A stretch of 64,000 nt of DNA, taken from contig CAJUUM010000034.1 of NCBI GenBank assembly GCA_910589415.1, forward strand, positions 186,001-250,000. The letters run 5' to 3'. The first letter of the stretch is position 1. Every line of letters starts with the position of its first letter. Shown in pieces: positions 1 to 11,471 of the stretch. Below the pieces are notes generated by a model that searched no databases, was not told the DNA's origin, and worked only from the letters and a program-made list of their open reading frames with translations. Made by a program: the position numbers and the translations under genes. This DNA is from Malachius bipustulatus (lineage: Eukaryota; Arthropoda; Insecta; Coleoptera; Melyridae).

Positions 1-2
1 AT

Positions 3-3000
3 GGTCGATACGTCGTTTCATTGCCCTTTAGAGAGACTCCTGATCAATTGGGGGACTCATATTTTACCGCTAAGCGCAGATTATTATCGTTGGAAAAGAA
101 ACTAGATTCAGACATAGTTTTACGCACAGGTTATAACGCAACAATTCAAGAATACATTGATAAAGGTTTCTTAAATAAAGTAATTGAATCAAGACCGCCC
201 CCTCATGCATATTATATACCGCACAGAGCCATATATCGGCCTGATAAGGATACTTCAAAGGTTAGAGTTGTTCTTGATGCTGGCAGTAAGACATCTTCTG
301 GAAAGAGTCTTAACGATATTTTGTATTGTGGGCCTAACCTTCAGTCCAATATTTTCGATTTGCTTATCAATTTTCGACTCTTCGCTATCGCGGTATCAGC
401 TGATTTAGAAAAGATGTTCTTCTCGATCGAAGTCGAACGGGAACACCGCCGCTTCCAACGAATACTTTTCAGATTTAATGCTGAGCAGCCCATGGACATC
501 TATGAATTTGAACGTGTACCATTCGGATTAAAATGCTCGCCTTATCTCGCCATGCGCGTGATCAAAAGGTTAGTTATTGACGAAGGTGATAAATATCCAC
601 AAGCGGCACCCATTGCTTCAACTTACGGTTACATGGATGACTATTTGCATTCAGTACATACCCCTGTAGAAGCCCTCGAACTGTATAAGCAGTTAAACGC
701 TCTCTTCAGAAGTGCAGGTTTCAACCTGACTAAATGGATCTCTAATTCATTGGAATTTTTGGGACATATTCCCGAGGAACTTCGCTTATGTAAGAATGTC
801 CGATTTGACTCTGATTCAGAAACTAAGCTAATAGGCTTACGCTGGAACCCGGCTGACGATAATTTTATTTTCAGAACTAACTCTGATTCTCAATATTTCA
901 ACGCTACTAAACGTTCGATATTATCAGCTACTGCATCGCTTTTTGATCCCCTAGGTATGATCGCTCCTTTAACAGCATGCATGAAACTTCTAGTACAAGA
1001 GTGCTGGAAGCGTGAGCTGGGCTGGGATGAAGAGCTGCCAGACGACCTTTCAAGAATGTGGTTTCAAATTCACTCTGAGCTCGTTAATTTTTCGCAGGTT
1101 AATATTCCTCGTCACATAGGTATTGTTGAAGACTCATTTATAACTCTATTAGGTTTCGCAGACGCTAGCGAAAAGTGTTATGGCGCGGTGATATATATTC
1201 GCATTGGTTCGCTGACTTCGAAAGCAACTAATGTTTCTCTTCTCTGCGCGAAATCACGTGTTGCACCCTTGAAAAAGGTATCACTCGCAAGATTGGAATT
1301 GTGTGCTGCTCATCTTCTCGCATTACTCATACAATCAGTCATTAATAGTTTCCATTCTCGTTGCGCAATTGATAAAATATTTGCATTCTCTGACTCCACT
1401 ATCACTTTGGCCTGGATACACTCGTCCCCGCATAGATGGCAAACATTTATTGCCAATAGAACCGCCGCTATTCAAGAAATTGTCGATCCTGAGCATTGGC
1501 ATCATGTGCCAGGAAAGAACAATCCCAGTGACATAATATCTCGCCCTGTTACTCCCATTAAATTGATCGATAATGAAATGTGGTTCCAAGGACCTTCTTG
1601 GATCTCCTCCCCGCAACACCAATGGTCTATCACGCCTTTCAAAAAAGAATCCGCTCCCGCTGATATGCCTGAAACTAAGGCATTGTCACTAGTTGTACAA
1701 ATCGCTAATCCCGAGCCTCATCTAATCTATACTCTCGCTGATCGAGTTTCCTCATGGAGTAAATTACTCAGGGTACTAGTTTTAATTTTACGCTTCTCGA
1801 AAAAACTGAGTTCTAAGGGACCAGTTTCAGTTTCGGACTTGGACAAAGCCGAGAATTACATTTTAAAATGTGTTCAGCAGTCACATTTTCAAGACGATAT
1901 CCAAGCTTTGAAGTCAGGAAAGTCCTGTCGTCTCAAACTACGCAAACTCAACCCATTTATAGAAAGCGAGATCCTCAGAGTAGGAGGTCGCTTACAGAAT
2001 GCACCGCTTAGTTATGAACAACAACACCCTATTTTGTTACCATCCAGAGATCGCATCGTTCAGTTATTGGTCGAGTATCATCATATATTACGATGTCATG
2101 CAGGCCCTACTTTATTGTTAGCTCTAGTACGCCATAAATATTGGATATTGTCTGGTCGCAGTCTTGTACGCAGGGTGGTTCATTCTTGCAACCCTTGTTT
2201 TAAAAATAATCCAAAATCATCATCGCCTTTGATGGGAAGCCTACCTGAATTTCGCGTCAGTCAACACAAACCTTTCGCTAAGTGTGGTGTTGATTACGCA
2301 GGACCTTTAGCTATCACACTAACTAGAAAACGCGGAGTTAAAAGCCAAAAAGCTTATATTTGCTTATTCGTATGCTTGGTCACTAAGGCCTTACATATTG
2401 AATTAGTGTCGGATCTTTCGACAGATCTGTTTCTAGCCGCCTTTAAACGATTCATCTCTCGTCGGGGTCCCGTGTCTCTCATTATCAGTGACGGAGGCAG
2501 AAACTTCGTCGGGGCACGCAGACGATTGGATGAAATTTATTCTTTGGTATATTCCAAGGACTTCGCTAAAGAGATCGTTAAAGATTTAACGCCGCAAAAG
2601 ATCGAATTCAAGTTTAACCCTCCATACGCCCCTCACATGGGCGGCCTATGGGAAAGTAATATTAAGAGTGTAAAGACTCACCTCTTTAGAGTAATCGGCA
2701 ATCAGATTTTAACCTACGAGGAACTCAATACCATTCTCATTCAAATCGAAGCGCTAATGAATTCGCGTCCTCTCTGTTGTCTAAGTAATGATCCTTCGGA
2801 TCCAACTGCATTAACGCCCTCCCATTTTCTTAATCTTACTCCGCTGAAATTTATTCCCGCTGAAAATTTAGACAACGTTCCAGTAAATCGTTTACAGCGA
2901 TATGCTCTGATTGACAAGTTAGTCCAATCTTACTGGCAAAGATGGCATATTGAATACCTCTCGACTCTTCAAGCTAGGGAAAAGTGGAACACTGAAGCAT

Positions 3001-3188
3001 GTCCCGCGGCACAAGGACAGGTTGTAATAATTCGCGAAGATAGACTCCCGCCATTATGCTGGCCCTTAGGGGTGATAGAGGAGGTCTATCCGGGAAAGGA
3101 TGGAGTAGTTCGCGTAGTAAAGGTGAAGACCAAAACGGGCAGCTATGTTCGCCCTGTGGTTCGCATTTGTCCTCTGCCAAGTCAATAA
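3..3188 (+). CDS. BEL/Pao retrotransposon Pol polyprotein, 3-prime part (5-prime end off window)
   Basis: This is the reverse transcriptase, RNase H and integrase part of a BEL/Pao LTR retrotransposon polyprotein. The frame is open to the window edge, so the Met at 21 is internal; Gag and protease lie outside. Numbering from that Met, the RT core covers about residues 50-260 with the YMDD active site near 204. A Pao-type RNase H (peptidase_A17) region follows to about 520. An HHCC zinc-binding domain lies near 685-730, and the integrase core has acidic residues in VDYAG (757), SDGGRNF (823) and GLWESN (875). The BEL-specific C-terminal DUF5641 domain covers about 960-1050. There is no internal stop or frameshift over more than 3 kb, so the copy is young or was recently active. 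A foldback element and the putative 3-prime LTR follow. Confidence 0.95.
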   Translation, partial: GRYVVSLPFRETPDQLGDSYFTAKRRLLSLEKKLDSDIVLRTGYNATIQEYIDKGFLNKVIESRPPPHAYYIPHRAIYRPDKDTSKVRVVLDAGSKTSSGKSLNDILYCGPNLQSNIFDLLINFRLFAIAVSADLEKMFFSIEVEREHRRFQRILFRFNAEQPMDIYEFERVPFGLKCSPYLAMRVIKRLVIDEGDKYPQAAPIASTYGYMDDYLHSVHTPVEALELYKQLNALFRSAGFNLTKWISNSLEFLGHIPEELRLCKNVRFDSDSETKLIGLRWNPADDNFIFRTNSDSQYFNATKRSILSATASLFDPLGMIAPLTACMKLLVQECWKRELGWDEELPDDLSRMWFQIHSELVNFSQVNIPRHIGIVEDSFITLLGFADASEKCYGAVIYIRIGSLTSKATNVSLLCAKSRVAPLKKVSLARLELCAAHLLALLIQSVINSFHSRCAIDKIFAFSDSTITLAWIHSSPHRWQTFIANRTAAIQEIVDPEHWHHVPGKNNPSDIISRPVTPIKLIDNEMWFQGPSWISSPQHQWSITPFKKESAPADMPETKALSLVVQIANPEPHLIYTLADRVSSWSKLLRVLVLILRFSKKLSSKGPVSVSDLDKAENYILKCVQQSHFQDDIQALKSGKSCRLKLRKLNPFIESEILRVGGRLQNAPLSYEQQHPILLPSRDRIVQLLVEYHHILRCHAGPTLLLALVRHKYWILSGRSLVRRVVHSCNPCFKNNPKSSSPLMGSLPEFRVSQHKPFAKCGVDYAGPLAITLTRKRGVKSQKAYICLFVCLVTKALHIELVSDLSTDLFLAAFKRFISRRGPVSLIISDGGRNFVGARRRLDEIYSLVYSKDFAKEIVKDLTPQKIEFKFNPPYAPHMGGLWESNIKSVKTHLFRVIGNQILTYEELNTILIQIEALMNSRPLCCLSNDPSDPTALTPSHFLNLTPLKFIPAENLDNVPVNRLQRYALIDKLVQSYWQRWHIEYLSTLQAREKWNTEACPAAQGQVVIIREDRLPPLCWPLGVIEEVYPGKDGVVRVVKVKTKTGSYVRPVVRICPLPSQ

Positions 3189-3211
3189 ATCCGCATCCTA
3201 CCCTGCTTGTA

Positions 3212-4070
3212 TACAGGGTGTCCCAGACTTAATTGACCAGGCCATATCTCATATACAGGTTGAGATAATCGAGCCGAATAAAAGGCATATTATTATAATT
3301 TTTCAAGCTGTATAACATGACAGCATGAAAACAACCCCCACTCCAACATCCCCTAAGTTGCAGCCCCCACCCTTAAAAAAATGAATAGCACCCTGTATAT
3401 ATTTTTGTATATTCAAAACCAGTATTCGATTCTCTATTCAGATGATTTTTCAGATTCAAAATTGGTTCAGAAATAACCAAGAAAAAGTTCATCAAGGTGG
3501 TCATGACTTTTTATCTTAACTTTACCTGAATGACTTTAGCTGCCAAAATTTATCAATATTTTGGTCATAGTTTTTAATTAGCAGGTCACAGTCATCATTA
3601 AGGTTCATGATAAAGTGCTTTATCTCTTGTTTTATTTTTTTAAATTTCCCAACAAATCAGAATTATCAAATAAATTGTTTGGACTTTAATTATAATAATA
3701 ACTATCACCTGCCTGTTAAAAACTATGAATAAATTTTGACAGCAAAAGTCATCCAGAGAAAGTTAAGATAAAAAGTCATGACCACCTTGATGAACTTTTT
3801 CTTGGTTATTTCTGAACCAATTTTGAATCTGAAAAATCATCTGAATAGAGAATCGAATACTGGTTTTGAATATACAAAAATATATACAGGGTGCTATTCA
3901 TTTTTTTAAGGGTGGGGGCTGCAACTTAGGGGATGTTGGAGTGGGGGTTGTTTTCATGCTGTCATGTTATACAGCTTGAAAAATTATAATAATATGCCTT
4001 TTATTCGGCTCGATTATCTCAACCTGTATATGAGATATGGCCTGGTCAATTAAGTCTGGGACACCCTGTA
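3212..4070. mobile_element. Foldback/MITE element with very long inverted repeats, TA target duplication
   Basis: The two halves are inverted copies: about 370 bp from 3212 matches the reverse complement of the segment ending at 4070, leaving only a short centre near 3600-3700. Both tips read TACAGGGTGTCCCAG inward and are flanked by TA (3210-3211 and 4071-4072), which fits a TA target duplication. There is no coding capacity. It sits between the BEL Pol stop codon and the BEL LTR, so it inserted into that element. The same TACAGGGTG-type tip is seen on other foldbacks in this window. Confidence 0.85.
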
Positions 4071-4164
4071 TATTCTTTTAGTTATTAATATTTTTAGTTT
4101 AAGTTTGGGGTTTATTCTCGTTTAGATTGTAATCATTTATTCTGTTGAAGTATTACAATACTTC

Positions 4165-4540
4165 AAGGCCGCCGGCTATGGTTTGGCCATATTTATTTTC
4201 ACATAATACACAACCACACTTATCCGTAAATTTGAAATTCCCGCTATCCTTGTACCTACTCCTCTAAGTTACCGATCGTCCGCGCAGCGAGAAGGTATAA
4301 GAAGAAGAAGAAGAAGACTCTCTCCGCCGCAGTCGAAAATCGCCGCTACTTAGAACTATCATTTTTTATTTAAAAAAACCGCTTATCCGCTGTTAAAAGT
4401 GAAATCAAAAGTTGATCCCGCTGTAGAACAATTACGCGATCATTATCGTAATAGTGCCTGTCGGAAGGAAAGTGCTATAACAAGAATTACGGTTTGGGAA
4501 AAGGAAAATCTCCAGCGACCAACCAAATAAGGTAACTCCT
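4165..4540 (+). mobile_element. Putative BEL polypurine tract and start of 3-prime LTR
   Basis: After the foldback, CTTCAAGGCCGCCGG (about 4160-4176) resembles the polypurine-like tract that precedes BEL LTRs. The following TGGTTTGGCC would be the LTR start. The BEL remnant at 19.8 kb shows the equivalent arrangement (CTTCAAGGCGG...then TGGTGAAG). A GAA/AAG microsatellite lies near 4300. The LTR end is not defined; 4540 is an estimate, and a T-run with AT-rich DNA follows. Confidence 0.45.
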
Positions 4541-4612
4541 TTTTATCAAAAATTTCCCACCAATTTGAAATTTTTTTTTTTTTTTTATTAATTTATTTAT
4601 TTAATTTATTTT

Positions 4613-6971
4613 TTCTTTATTTTATTAATACAATTTATCTGAAATGCAGGAAATACTAGCACCTGTATCGACTTGGCATTTGATTTGCAAATTATTGAAA
4701 AATGCTGAAATATAAAACGGTTTATCTTTATTGTCACAGATTCTGAGTTCGAAATTGTAAATAAAAAATTATTCAAATGTTGCTTCCTAACGTTATTGCT
4801 CTTAGATAAAATCTTGCAGACATCTTTTACATTATTAGGTTTACTCTCCGATTGTTCCTCGAAATTTGATTTCGTTGTCAGGGGTATCCTGCAGTTCAAC
4901 AAAATTTTGATGTGACTTACTATTATTATTACCTCTGTGAGAATAATTATATTTAAAATTAAATTTATGTTTATTAGGTACTTTTAGAAGAACACATGGG
5001 AGAGAGGTGCCCTTTTTTATTGCAATTGTGGCAATTAATTTTTTTATAAAAACACTTAGCTGAAAAATGGTTCCTCCTACCACAGACGGTGCTCTGGGGA
5101 GGTCTAGTCTTTCCCTTGTTCCAGTCGTTAGATGACTTCGGTTTTCCTTTCACATGATGAACTTATTCTGCTTCCTTTGGTCCCGGAGTGCCGCTCCTGG
5201 TTGTTGATTTCGCATTTGCGATGTTGACTGCCTCTGTGAAGGTTAATTTCATTGTCTCCTCCATCAGCCTGTCTTGAACTACCCCCTTGTCGTATCCAAT
5301 AATATACATAATATGTATGTTAGTGCGGCGGGATATTATCCCGCAGCACTAACTTCAAGTTTTCCTCCGTAAACTGACAGAATGACGCTAGATTTCGCAA
5401 TCTTGTTGCCCATTCCTTTGGAGTCTCGCTGCCTAATTTCCTGGCCATATAAAAATTATACCTGGAGACATATACGGCTTCTTCATCTTGGAAGTACGTG
5501 TTTAATAATTTTATAACCTTCCGTTCCACCCCGAGCAATTTTCGGGGAGGTTAGGAATGCTATTTAGCAGCCAGCTAGCTCAAAATGAAAACTTAACTAT
5601 TGTTATGGCAATGCACACAAATGAACAACGTCACAGGCAGAAGAAAATTCACAAGCAAATTTTAACAGTCTTTATTAAGGTAATAAATGTAAATGAACAG
5701 TAAAATAGATAATAACTAATAGATTAAATATTACAAAAATACATCAATTTAATGAAATAAATTTAAATACCACAAAAGGGAGACATTGCAATTATTGGTG
5801 AATTACAAATGATGGTATCACAGGTAGGTACATAGTTAACAATAACATATAATATCAAGTTCACAGAAATTACGAAATGATTATAATAATGAAATAGGCA
5901 TTAAATGAGAAGAACAAAATGGCAAAGCACAAAAAAGATTATATTGAAACCCACACGATGACGTGTGGGGGCGATATTAATAATAGGAAGAAAAATTGCT
6001 TATTAAATGATGAAAAATTACAAGCTGCAAAAATTATGACATAATGAGGCACTAGAGCCCTGGAGGTGAAATTAAAAAGCAATTATTTGAAAAATGAAAA
6101 TAGCAACCAGGCTAGGTATACCAGTGAAGAACTGAACCACTTATCTTTATAAAGCAGGTGGTGATGGTGCCTGCCTCAAAAGTGTTCAACACGACTTCCC
6201 GGGGATGTGTCATGGATATATAATATAAAGCAAGAGCAACAATGATAATATGAAAAGTAATAAATGATTAATGAAATTAATTTAGAAAAATGAAATGAGA
6301 TCGGCGATCTTGACTCGCCACTCAACCTTCACATGGTATTATAAAATAAAAAGCAGTATTACGGAGAATGCTCCACACTTACCTACTGAGTGGGTGAAGG
6401 GCTGCTTTCTAGCTGCGAGACATTATGTTTAGGTGGTTGTTTAAAGAAAGTTTTTAACAGGAATCAATCATCCACGACTGTGTTGCACCTTATATTAATT
6501 ATTCCCCTCCCTGCAGGTACCACGAAATGAAGCGAAGCGCGACTCGGGAAGTACGAACGGTAGTGTCGCCCTCGTTCGGTGTAAATGCCACCTATTAAGG
6601 CAACGTATAGTGTGCTCCAGAAATATACAGTCCTACCTACAGGGAAGATGAATAAAGATTTTATTTATTTAATAATTAATGTAACGGTATCAAAAGAACC
6701 GTTACAATTTCAACAGTTCGTCATACGTCTTCAGTTCTGGAGTTCCTGGAGTGCAGAGATTGAACAGCAGTTTATAAGCTCCCTCCGAAAGTATATTCAG
6801 CAAAATAGCGCGTTTTCTATTGATACAAGTAATTCCATTAGCCTCAAAATAATTTTCTACTCTTGGCTTGAATAGGGACCATTCCGATGTGTCCGGGTTA
6901 AATTCTCGCAGATGTCCTATCACCATATTAGGAAAGGTGACCTGTTCTTCTTTCTTCTCTTCTTTACCCAT
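4613..6971 (-). pseudogene. Ty3/gypsy-type Gag and start of retropepsin, broken and interrupted
   Basis: Reading on the minus strand from Met 6971, this is the Gag and protease start of a Ty3/gypsy-like element. The N-terminal Gag (to about 6705) contains FNPDTSEWSLF and continues after an insertion at about 5536 with VSRYNFYMARKLG and PKEWATRLRNL, a retro-Gag core. Further on, a CX2CX4HX4C zinc knuckle (CHNCNKKGHLSPMC) lies near 5000. A retropepsin active-site motif VDTGASIS is encoded near 4655-4675. Several frame changes are needed to connect these pieces, and the rest of Pol is missing, ending in T-rich DNA at about 4600. A 1.16-kb insertion splits Gag. This is a dead retrotransposon fragment. 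Confidence 0.8.
5542..6704 (-). mobile_element. 1.16-kb LTR-like insertion inside the gypsy gag
   Basis: The Gag frame breaks here and resumes on the other side. CAATTT occurs at both junctions (5536-5541 and 6705-6710), consistent with a target duplication of 4-6 bp. Read on the minus strand the insert starts TGTAACGG, a common gypsy-class LTR start, but it ends in CCCCGA rather than the expected CA. It has no long ORF. A hairpin, GTAACGGT...AACCGTTAC, sits at the 6680-6705 end. A solo LTR is my best reading; another non-autonomous element is possible. Confidence 0.5.
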
Positions 6972-7014
6972 TTTAATGCACTTTTCACTTTACGTAAGTT
7001 CGTTTAATAATGAC

Positions 7015-7031
7015 AAAATCCCTCGTCGCCA
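7015..7031 (-). other. Primer-binding-site-like motif of the gypsy element
   Basis: On the minus strand TGGCGACGAGGGATTTT lies just upstream of the Gag start at 6971. The DNA further upstream (plus 7037 on, TGTGGTGTAC) would be the end of the 5-prime LTR, which on its own strand ends in ACACCACA. Position and composition fit a tRNA primer site; I did not match a specific tRNA. The DNA from 7037 to about 7550 would contain that LTR, with no clear far end. Confidence 0.4.
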
Positions 7032-7689
7032 ATTTTTGTGGTGTACTATATCCCTACTCTAGTTTCAGGAAGGATTAAAATAATAAAGTTTTTACTAGTA
7101 ATTTAACTGAACCTTTATTCTTCGACGGTTATAATTATAATGAACATTTTTAATTTCTACAGCGTCGATCTGATAATTATTTACAGATGACTTAATCATT
7201 TTCGAAGTATATTACATTATTTGAACTTCAACGTCAAAAAATTTGAAAAAAATAATCGTTTCGCTTACAGAAAACGGCTCGAATGACCTGGGACTCGCCG
7301 TATATAGTTTGACTCTTATTTCTCAATTTTCTAAAGCTACTGAATAGTATAAATACATTCTTGTATGTCAATAGGTCTCCAATCTAATATATTTATTGGT
7401 CCTATTCGGCGAACAACAACTCAACTTTGAAGCACCATGTTTAGACTACTATTTAACATGTTGAACGCTGTTTTCACCAAAAAATTGTTTAAATTAATGT
7501 CTTCTTCAACTTTCTAGGAGTAACAATGTATTTTCAAATGTAACATAAGTAAGTAAATACAGTAGAGTCTCGCTAATCTGAATAGGTGCGGATTACTGAA
7601 TACCTACCAAGGAGAAATTTTCTAGGAAATAAAATATGAATGCATTTTTATATTTTTGACTATAAAAATACATATGTAAGTACTTATAA

Positions 7690-10600
7690 ATGTAACGTAG
7701 AAGACCCGGGCCCCTTTATCTGTCGCGAAAAGCCACCGTGTGATCGTCTAGTTTCCCTAATTTCTCCTAATAGGACCGCTGTGTTTTCCTACGTTGTGTT
7801 TACCGTTGTCACCCCTGCTCTTTGATTTAAGTATGCCAAGATTACTATGGCCGAAACGGATGCGCAAAAGAACCTACTGGGATTTTTGTTTGGAAAAGCG
7901 GAGAACTTTACTGAGACGTGTTGTTAACTGTTGGCTTCCTATCAGGGAGTTTAAAAGCGAGTGATGAGCGAGAGAATTTGTTTGCAAGGGCGTAAAATGG
8001 TGAAAGGCGAGATGGGCTGTGATTTTGCATAGAGAGTACAAAAAAAAATGGAAAGCGAAGAGGGATCCCTTTCATGCATGTTTCAAACTCCAATCCATTT
8101 CGGATTCCACTCTTTTGCACACCTGTGCTTTCTTTTTGTTTTTGTTTCGTTTACAGACTACCCGGTATATGCGGGAATGTCTTATTATTTCGTTTCGCTT
8201 TTGTTTCGGTTACAGACTATCCGGTATATGCGGAAATGTCTGTGTATTACCTATTCAATTTCTCGTACGAAATTATCGTGTATTTTCAACCGGGAGAATC
8301 ACCCTGTATGTCTAGCTGCGTCGCCTGTGAGTCTGACGCGAGTTAAACATCGCGCCTGGACGGCTGGTGGCATATTGGTTGCCTAGCTATAATAGCCAAC
8401 GGATTGAGACTCGGGCCGTTTAAGTTGATTTTACCTAGCGAGTGGATTCTAGTACGGGGTTGCCATTTCTCTTGAATGTTGAATTAGCATCTTTTATGAA
8501 ATCGTTCTTTCCGATTCTCTTTTATTTAATGATTTTATTTTCACAGTTGATTTACCTAGGAGTGTGAATTATTTCACAACCGTTTATTTTTACTCGTGAC
8601 CTGCTTGATAACTCATATTATTGTCATTTGGTAAACCTTGTTTGTTTACTTTGGTTTAACCTTTTGATTACCTTTTTGCCCCTGTGGGCTAGCTGGCGAA
8701 GAATTGAAGTGTTGGAATTTTTAGTTTGGTACCTCCTGGAACCGGCATATTTGCGGACATCGAGACCAACCATCGATTCCACCGTGTTCCTGGTTTCTAC
8801 CCCTAACTAGTCAGGACTGATAGAAATGCTGGAATTTGTAATTGGTACCTACTGGTTCCGGCTTGGTTTCGGGAATACAATTGTAACGAGACCAGCAATC
8901 GCCCCCGCCGTGCTACCCAGTCTTGCCCTATATACCTGTTGACAGTACTGATTGTTATTCTATTGGTTGCAACCTGTTTGTTTTACCTTGCCTCTCGAGG
9001 CAATGAGTTATTTGATTGGTCATTAGAGTTTTTATATTGTTGCTTTGATCAACTGTGGATGTGGAGATTTTTACTGAATACCTGGGTTGATTGCACAGGA
9101 CAATTTTGTCTCTGTTCGAATAGAAGAGCTTCGGAAGAACGATCTTATAATGATACTTTGGTTTCTTGACTTTCTTTATTGGCTTTCCCATACTCGAGAT
9201 TAATTTTGAGGTACTTTGGATTTTTATTTGTGAATTGCAATTCATGATCCTAACTTTATTTTTGTTATTGGACTCCTGATATGTGAGGGCGTTTATTACA
9301 CCTGACAACCTTGCTTTGGTTTCTGTTACGCTGTCCTACTCTGAGGGTGCCTTTGCCCTGTTGCGATCTATGATTTCCACTTTTTAAAGAATCATACTAT
9401 TTACTGGTGCAACGGAGGTCTTCACCTGGACATCGAGGTGAATACCTCCCCCAGTGTGGGATAATCGAGTACCTATTATAACACCTAATTGGGTCTTGTA
9501 ATGGAATTAGTATTTTCTAATAATGTTTGCGAAGTAGCAGATGCTACATCTGACAACGCTGCCTTGTTCTATCTAGACCTGTATCGGAGGGTGCTCTGCT
9601 ATGTGATCTCTATTTATGGTGTCATATAATGGCAAGGAATTCCTTTCACTTTCAAACATCGTATTTAAAGGGACAGCAGGTGCCGGCCTACTATTTGTAC
9701 TAAAGAAACTCGAACTTCTTTACAAATCGATGGCTTGTGTTTATCTTCGTGGTCAATTCCCTAATTGAATCATTTTTGATAATGGGTTGTTTTATTTTCC
9801 TCCTATTTTTATCTCCTGCACAGCGAATTTGTAATTTATTTGTTGTTGAGGAATTGCTTCCTGTCGGGGTTTTTCTATTTATTGACGTAATTGCGTAGGT
9901 ACCTACTGTGGTACCGCCTAATACCTAGTTGATTATTTTGCCTGATTTAAAATGGGGCCTGCGCTCATGGATTTGGCGAATCTGTTTGATTATTTATTTA
10001 TTTGGATTTGGTGTTGAAGAGGGATCTTCTCTAACTATTTTCTCAATGGATTTTCCCTACTTTGTGAAGGAAATTTTTTCGGATAGGCGCTTTGCCATTT
10101 ACTAGTGAATTGGTTCGACGAGAAATTGCCAACTGCGAATATTGAGTTGTTTCAAGAAGCGATGCAAATTTATTGGATTTCCCGGGATAGGTAAAGGAAA
10201 ATTCGACCGGAGTCCGCTAGGCCATCTCTGGATTCGAATTTTATTAGAATTGTGATTAGAAATTGGTGGGAAACGATATTTGCTCGTTTCGGGTTTTCAA
10301 CTGGAATTTTTCCAAGGTAGATAAGGGAAATTCGACCGGAGTCCGCTATGCCATCTCTGGATTCGAATTTTCAGGTTTAGATAAGGATTAGGTATCCCGG
10401 AGTCCGCTAGGCCATCTCTGGGTACCGTATAAAGGGTTAGGAAGTCAGATACGACCCGCTCGGAAGCTGATCTCTATCTGCTTTTAGCGGCGGCAAGACG
10501 TTCGCTTTTATAGAAGCGGTGGTCCACTTTCTAAATGTCACGCAACAATGAACCTTATTGCCACTGCCTCATGTCGTGATTTGTTTCTTAATCATATCTC

Positions 10601-11290
10601 ATTTATCTTAAGATTAGGCGAGTTGACCTCGCGGCTACCTTACTGAATTTTCCTAAACCTGAACTACCAAAATTTTCCTTCAAATCGGTCAACGCGTTTA
10701 GGTACTTCTATTGTACCTAGCTATTATAATTGCACCGGTTTAACTTTCATTTCGCGTTTTCCCCTACTGGCTTTTCCAGGGCCGCAGCGAATTTTCGGCT
10801 ATTGCAGTTTATTAATTCGCCCTATCGATTGGTGTAATTTTAATTATCGTAGGTAGTATAACTAACGAGTTACTATTGTTCTTGCGAGGTGTTATTGTTT
10901 ATTTTGATTTCACCCGGTCTGTATCTTTCCGATCGTTCTTGTATGTAGGTCACCTATTATTCTCGTCACGCGGACGGAGAGTGTCTCCACACAATGCCTG
11001 CCCTAACCATCTGGTCAACTTCTACCCTAGCTTCGCCGTCTCTTCGATGTTGTTAAAAGTGCTGGAATTCCACTAGCTAGAGCGCTTCTATTTTATGAAT
11101 ATCTAATGAGCTGACGGGAATCGTTATGTAACGGCGCGTAGCTGTATTTAATTTCCTAACAATTTTACCTTTAGGTATTTACGTACCTATGTTCTCGCAC
11201 TGTTTGCTTTTTCGATTTGGGCTGATTTAATGAGGGCAATAGAAATATATAGAAATATTTCCCTAATAATCCTACCTAGGTGCGATCCAT
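7690..11290. other. Non-coding stretch inside the Tigger element, with internal repeats
   Basis: No credible gene is visible on either strand; the ORFs are short and patternless. It is less AT-rich than its surroundings and holds local duplications. A block of about 58 bp with CGGTATATGCGG is repeated at about 8150 and 8207. Two related blocks with GGTACCT...CGGC...CCGTG lie near 8730 and 8845. A hairpin (AGGTCTTCACCT/AGGTGAATACCT) lies near 9416. ATGTAACG occurs near both edges (about 7689 and 11125), which may or may not be a target duplication. It could be a large non-autonomous element nested in Tigger; I cannot name it. Confidence 0.4.
10190..10435 (+). repeat. Three-copy repeat around CGGAGTCCGCT
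   Basis: CGGAGTCCGCTAGGCCATCT, or a one-base variant of it, occurs three times (about 10208, 10337 and 10400). The first two copies are each preceded by AAATTCGACC and followed by CTGGATTCGAATTTT; the third has GGTATC and GGTACC in the same places, so the flanks change together. That pairing pattern suggests hairpins whose stem is conserved while its bases change. It lies inside the non-coding insertion in Tigger. Confidence 0.6.
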
Positions 11291-11471
11291 TTCATAAATA
11301 ACATGTCAATAAACATCAAATATTAAATAAACATTGTCATACACAATATACATACTAGATTCATACGTATGTATTAAGATATTGATCAAGTGTTGTTTGA
11401 TGGGATTTCTTTATCTGAAGGGTGGATGCCGTCTGGCGTAGTTGCAGTATTTGTACAGCATGAACACTATT

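Noticed and set aside
4841..5083. 80-codon ORF as a separate gene
   Set aside because: It is the wrong frame of the gypsy Gag; the correct frame shows the zinc knuckle.
8019..8386. Overlapping ORFs of 90-112 codons in three frames
   Set aside because: Overlapping frames with Phe/Cys-rich text in a locally duplicated non-coding region; no motif.
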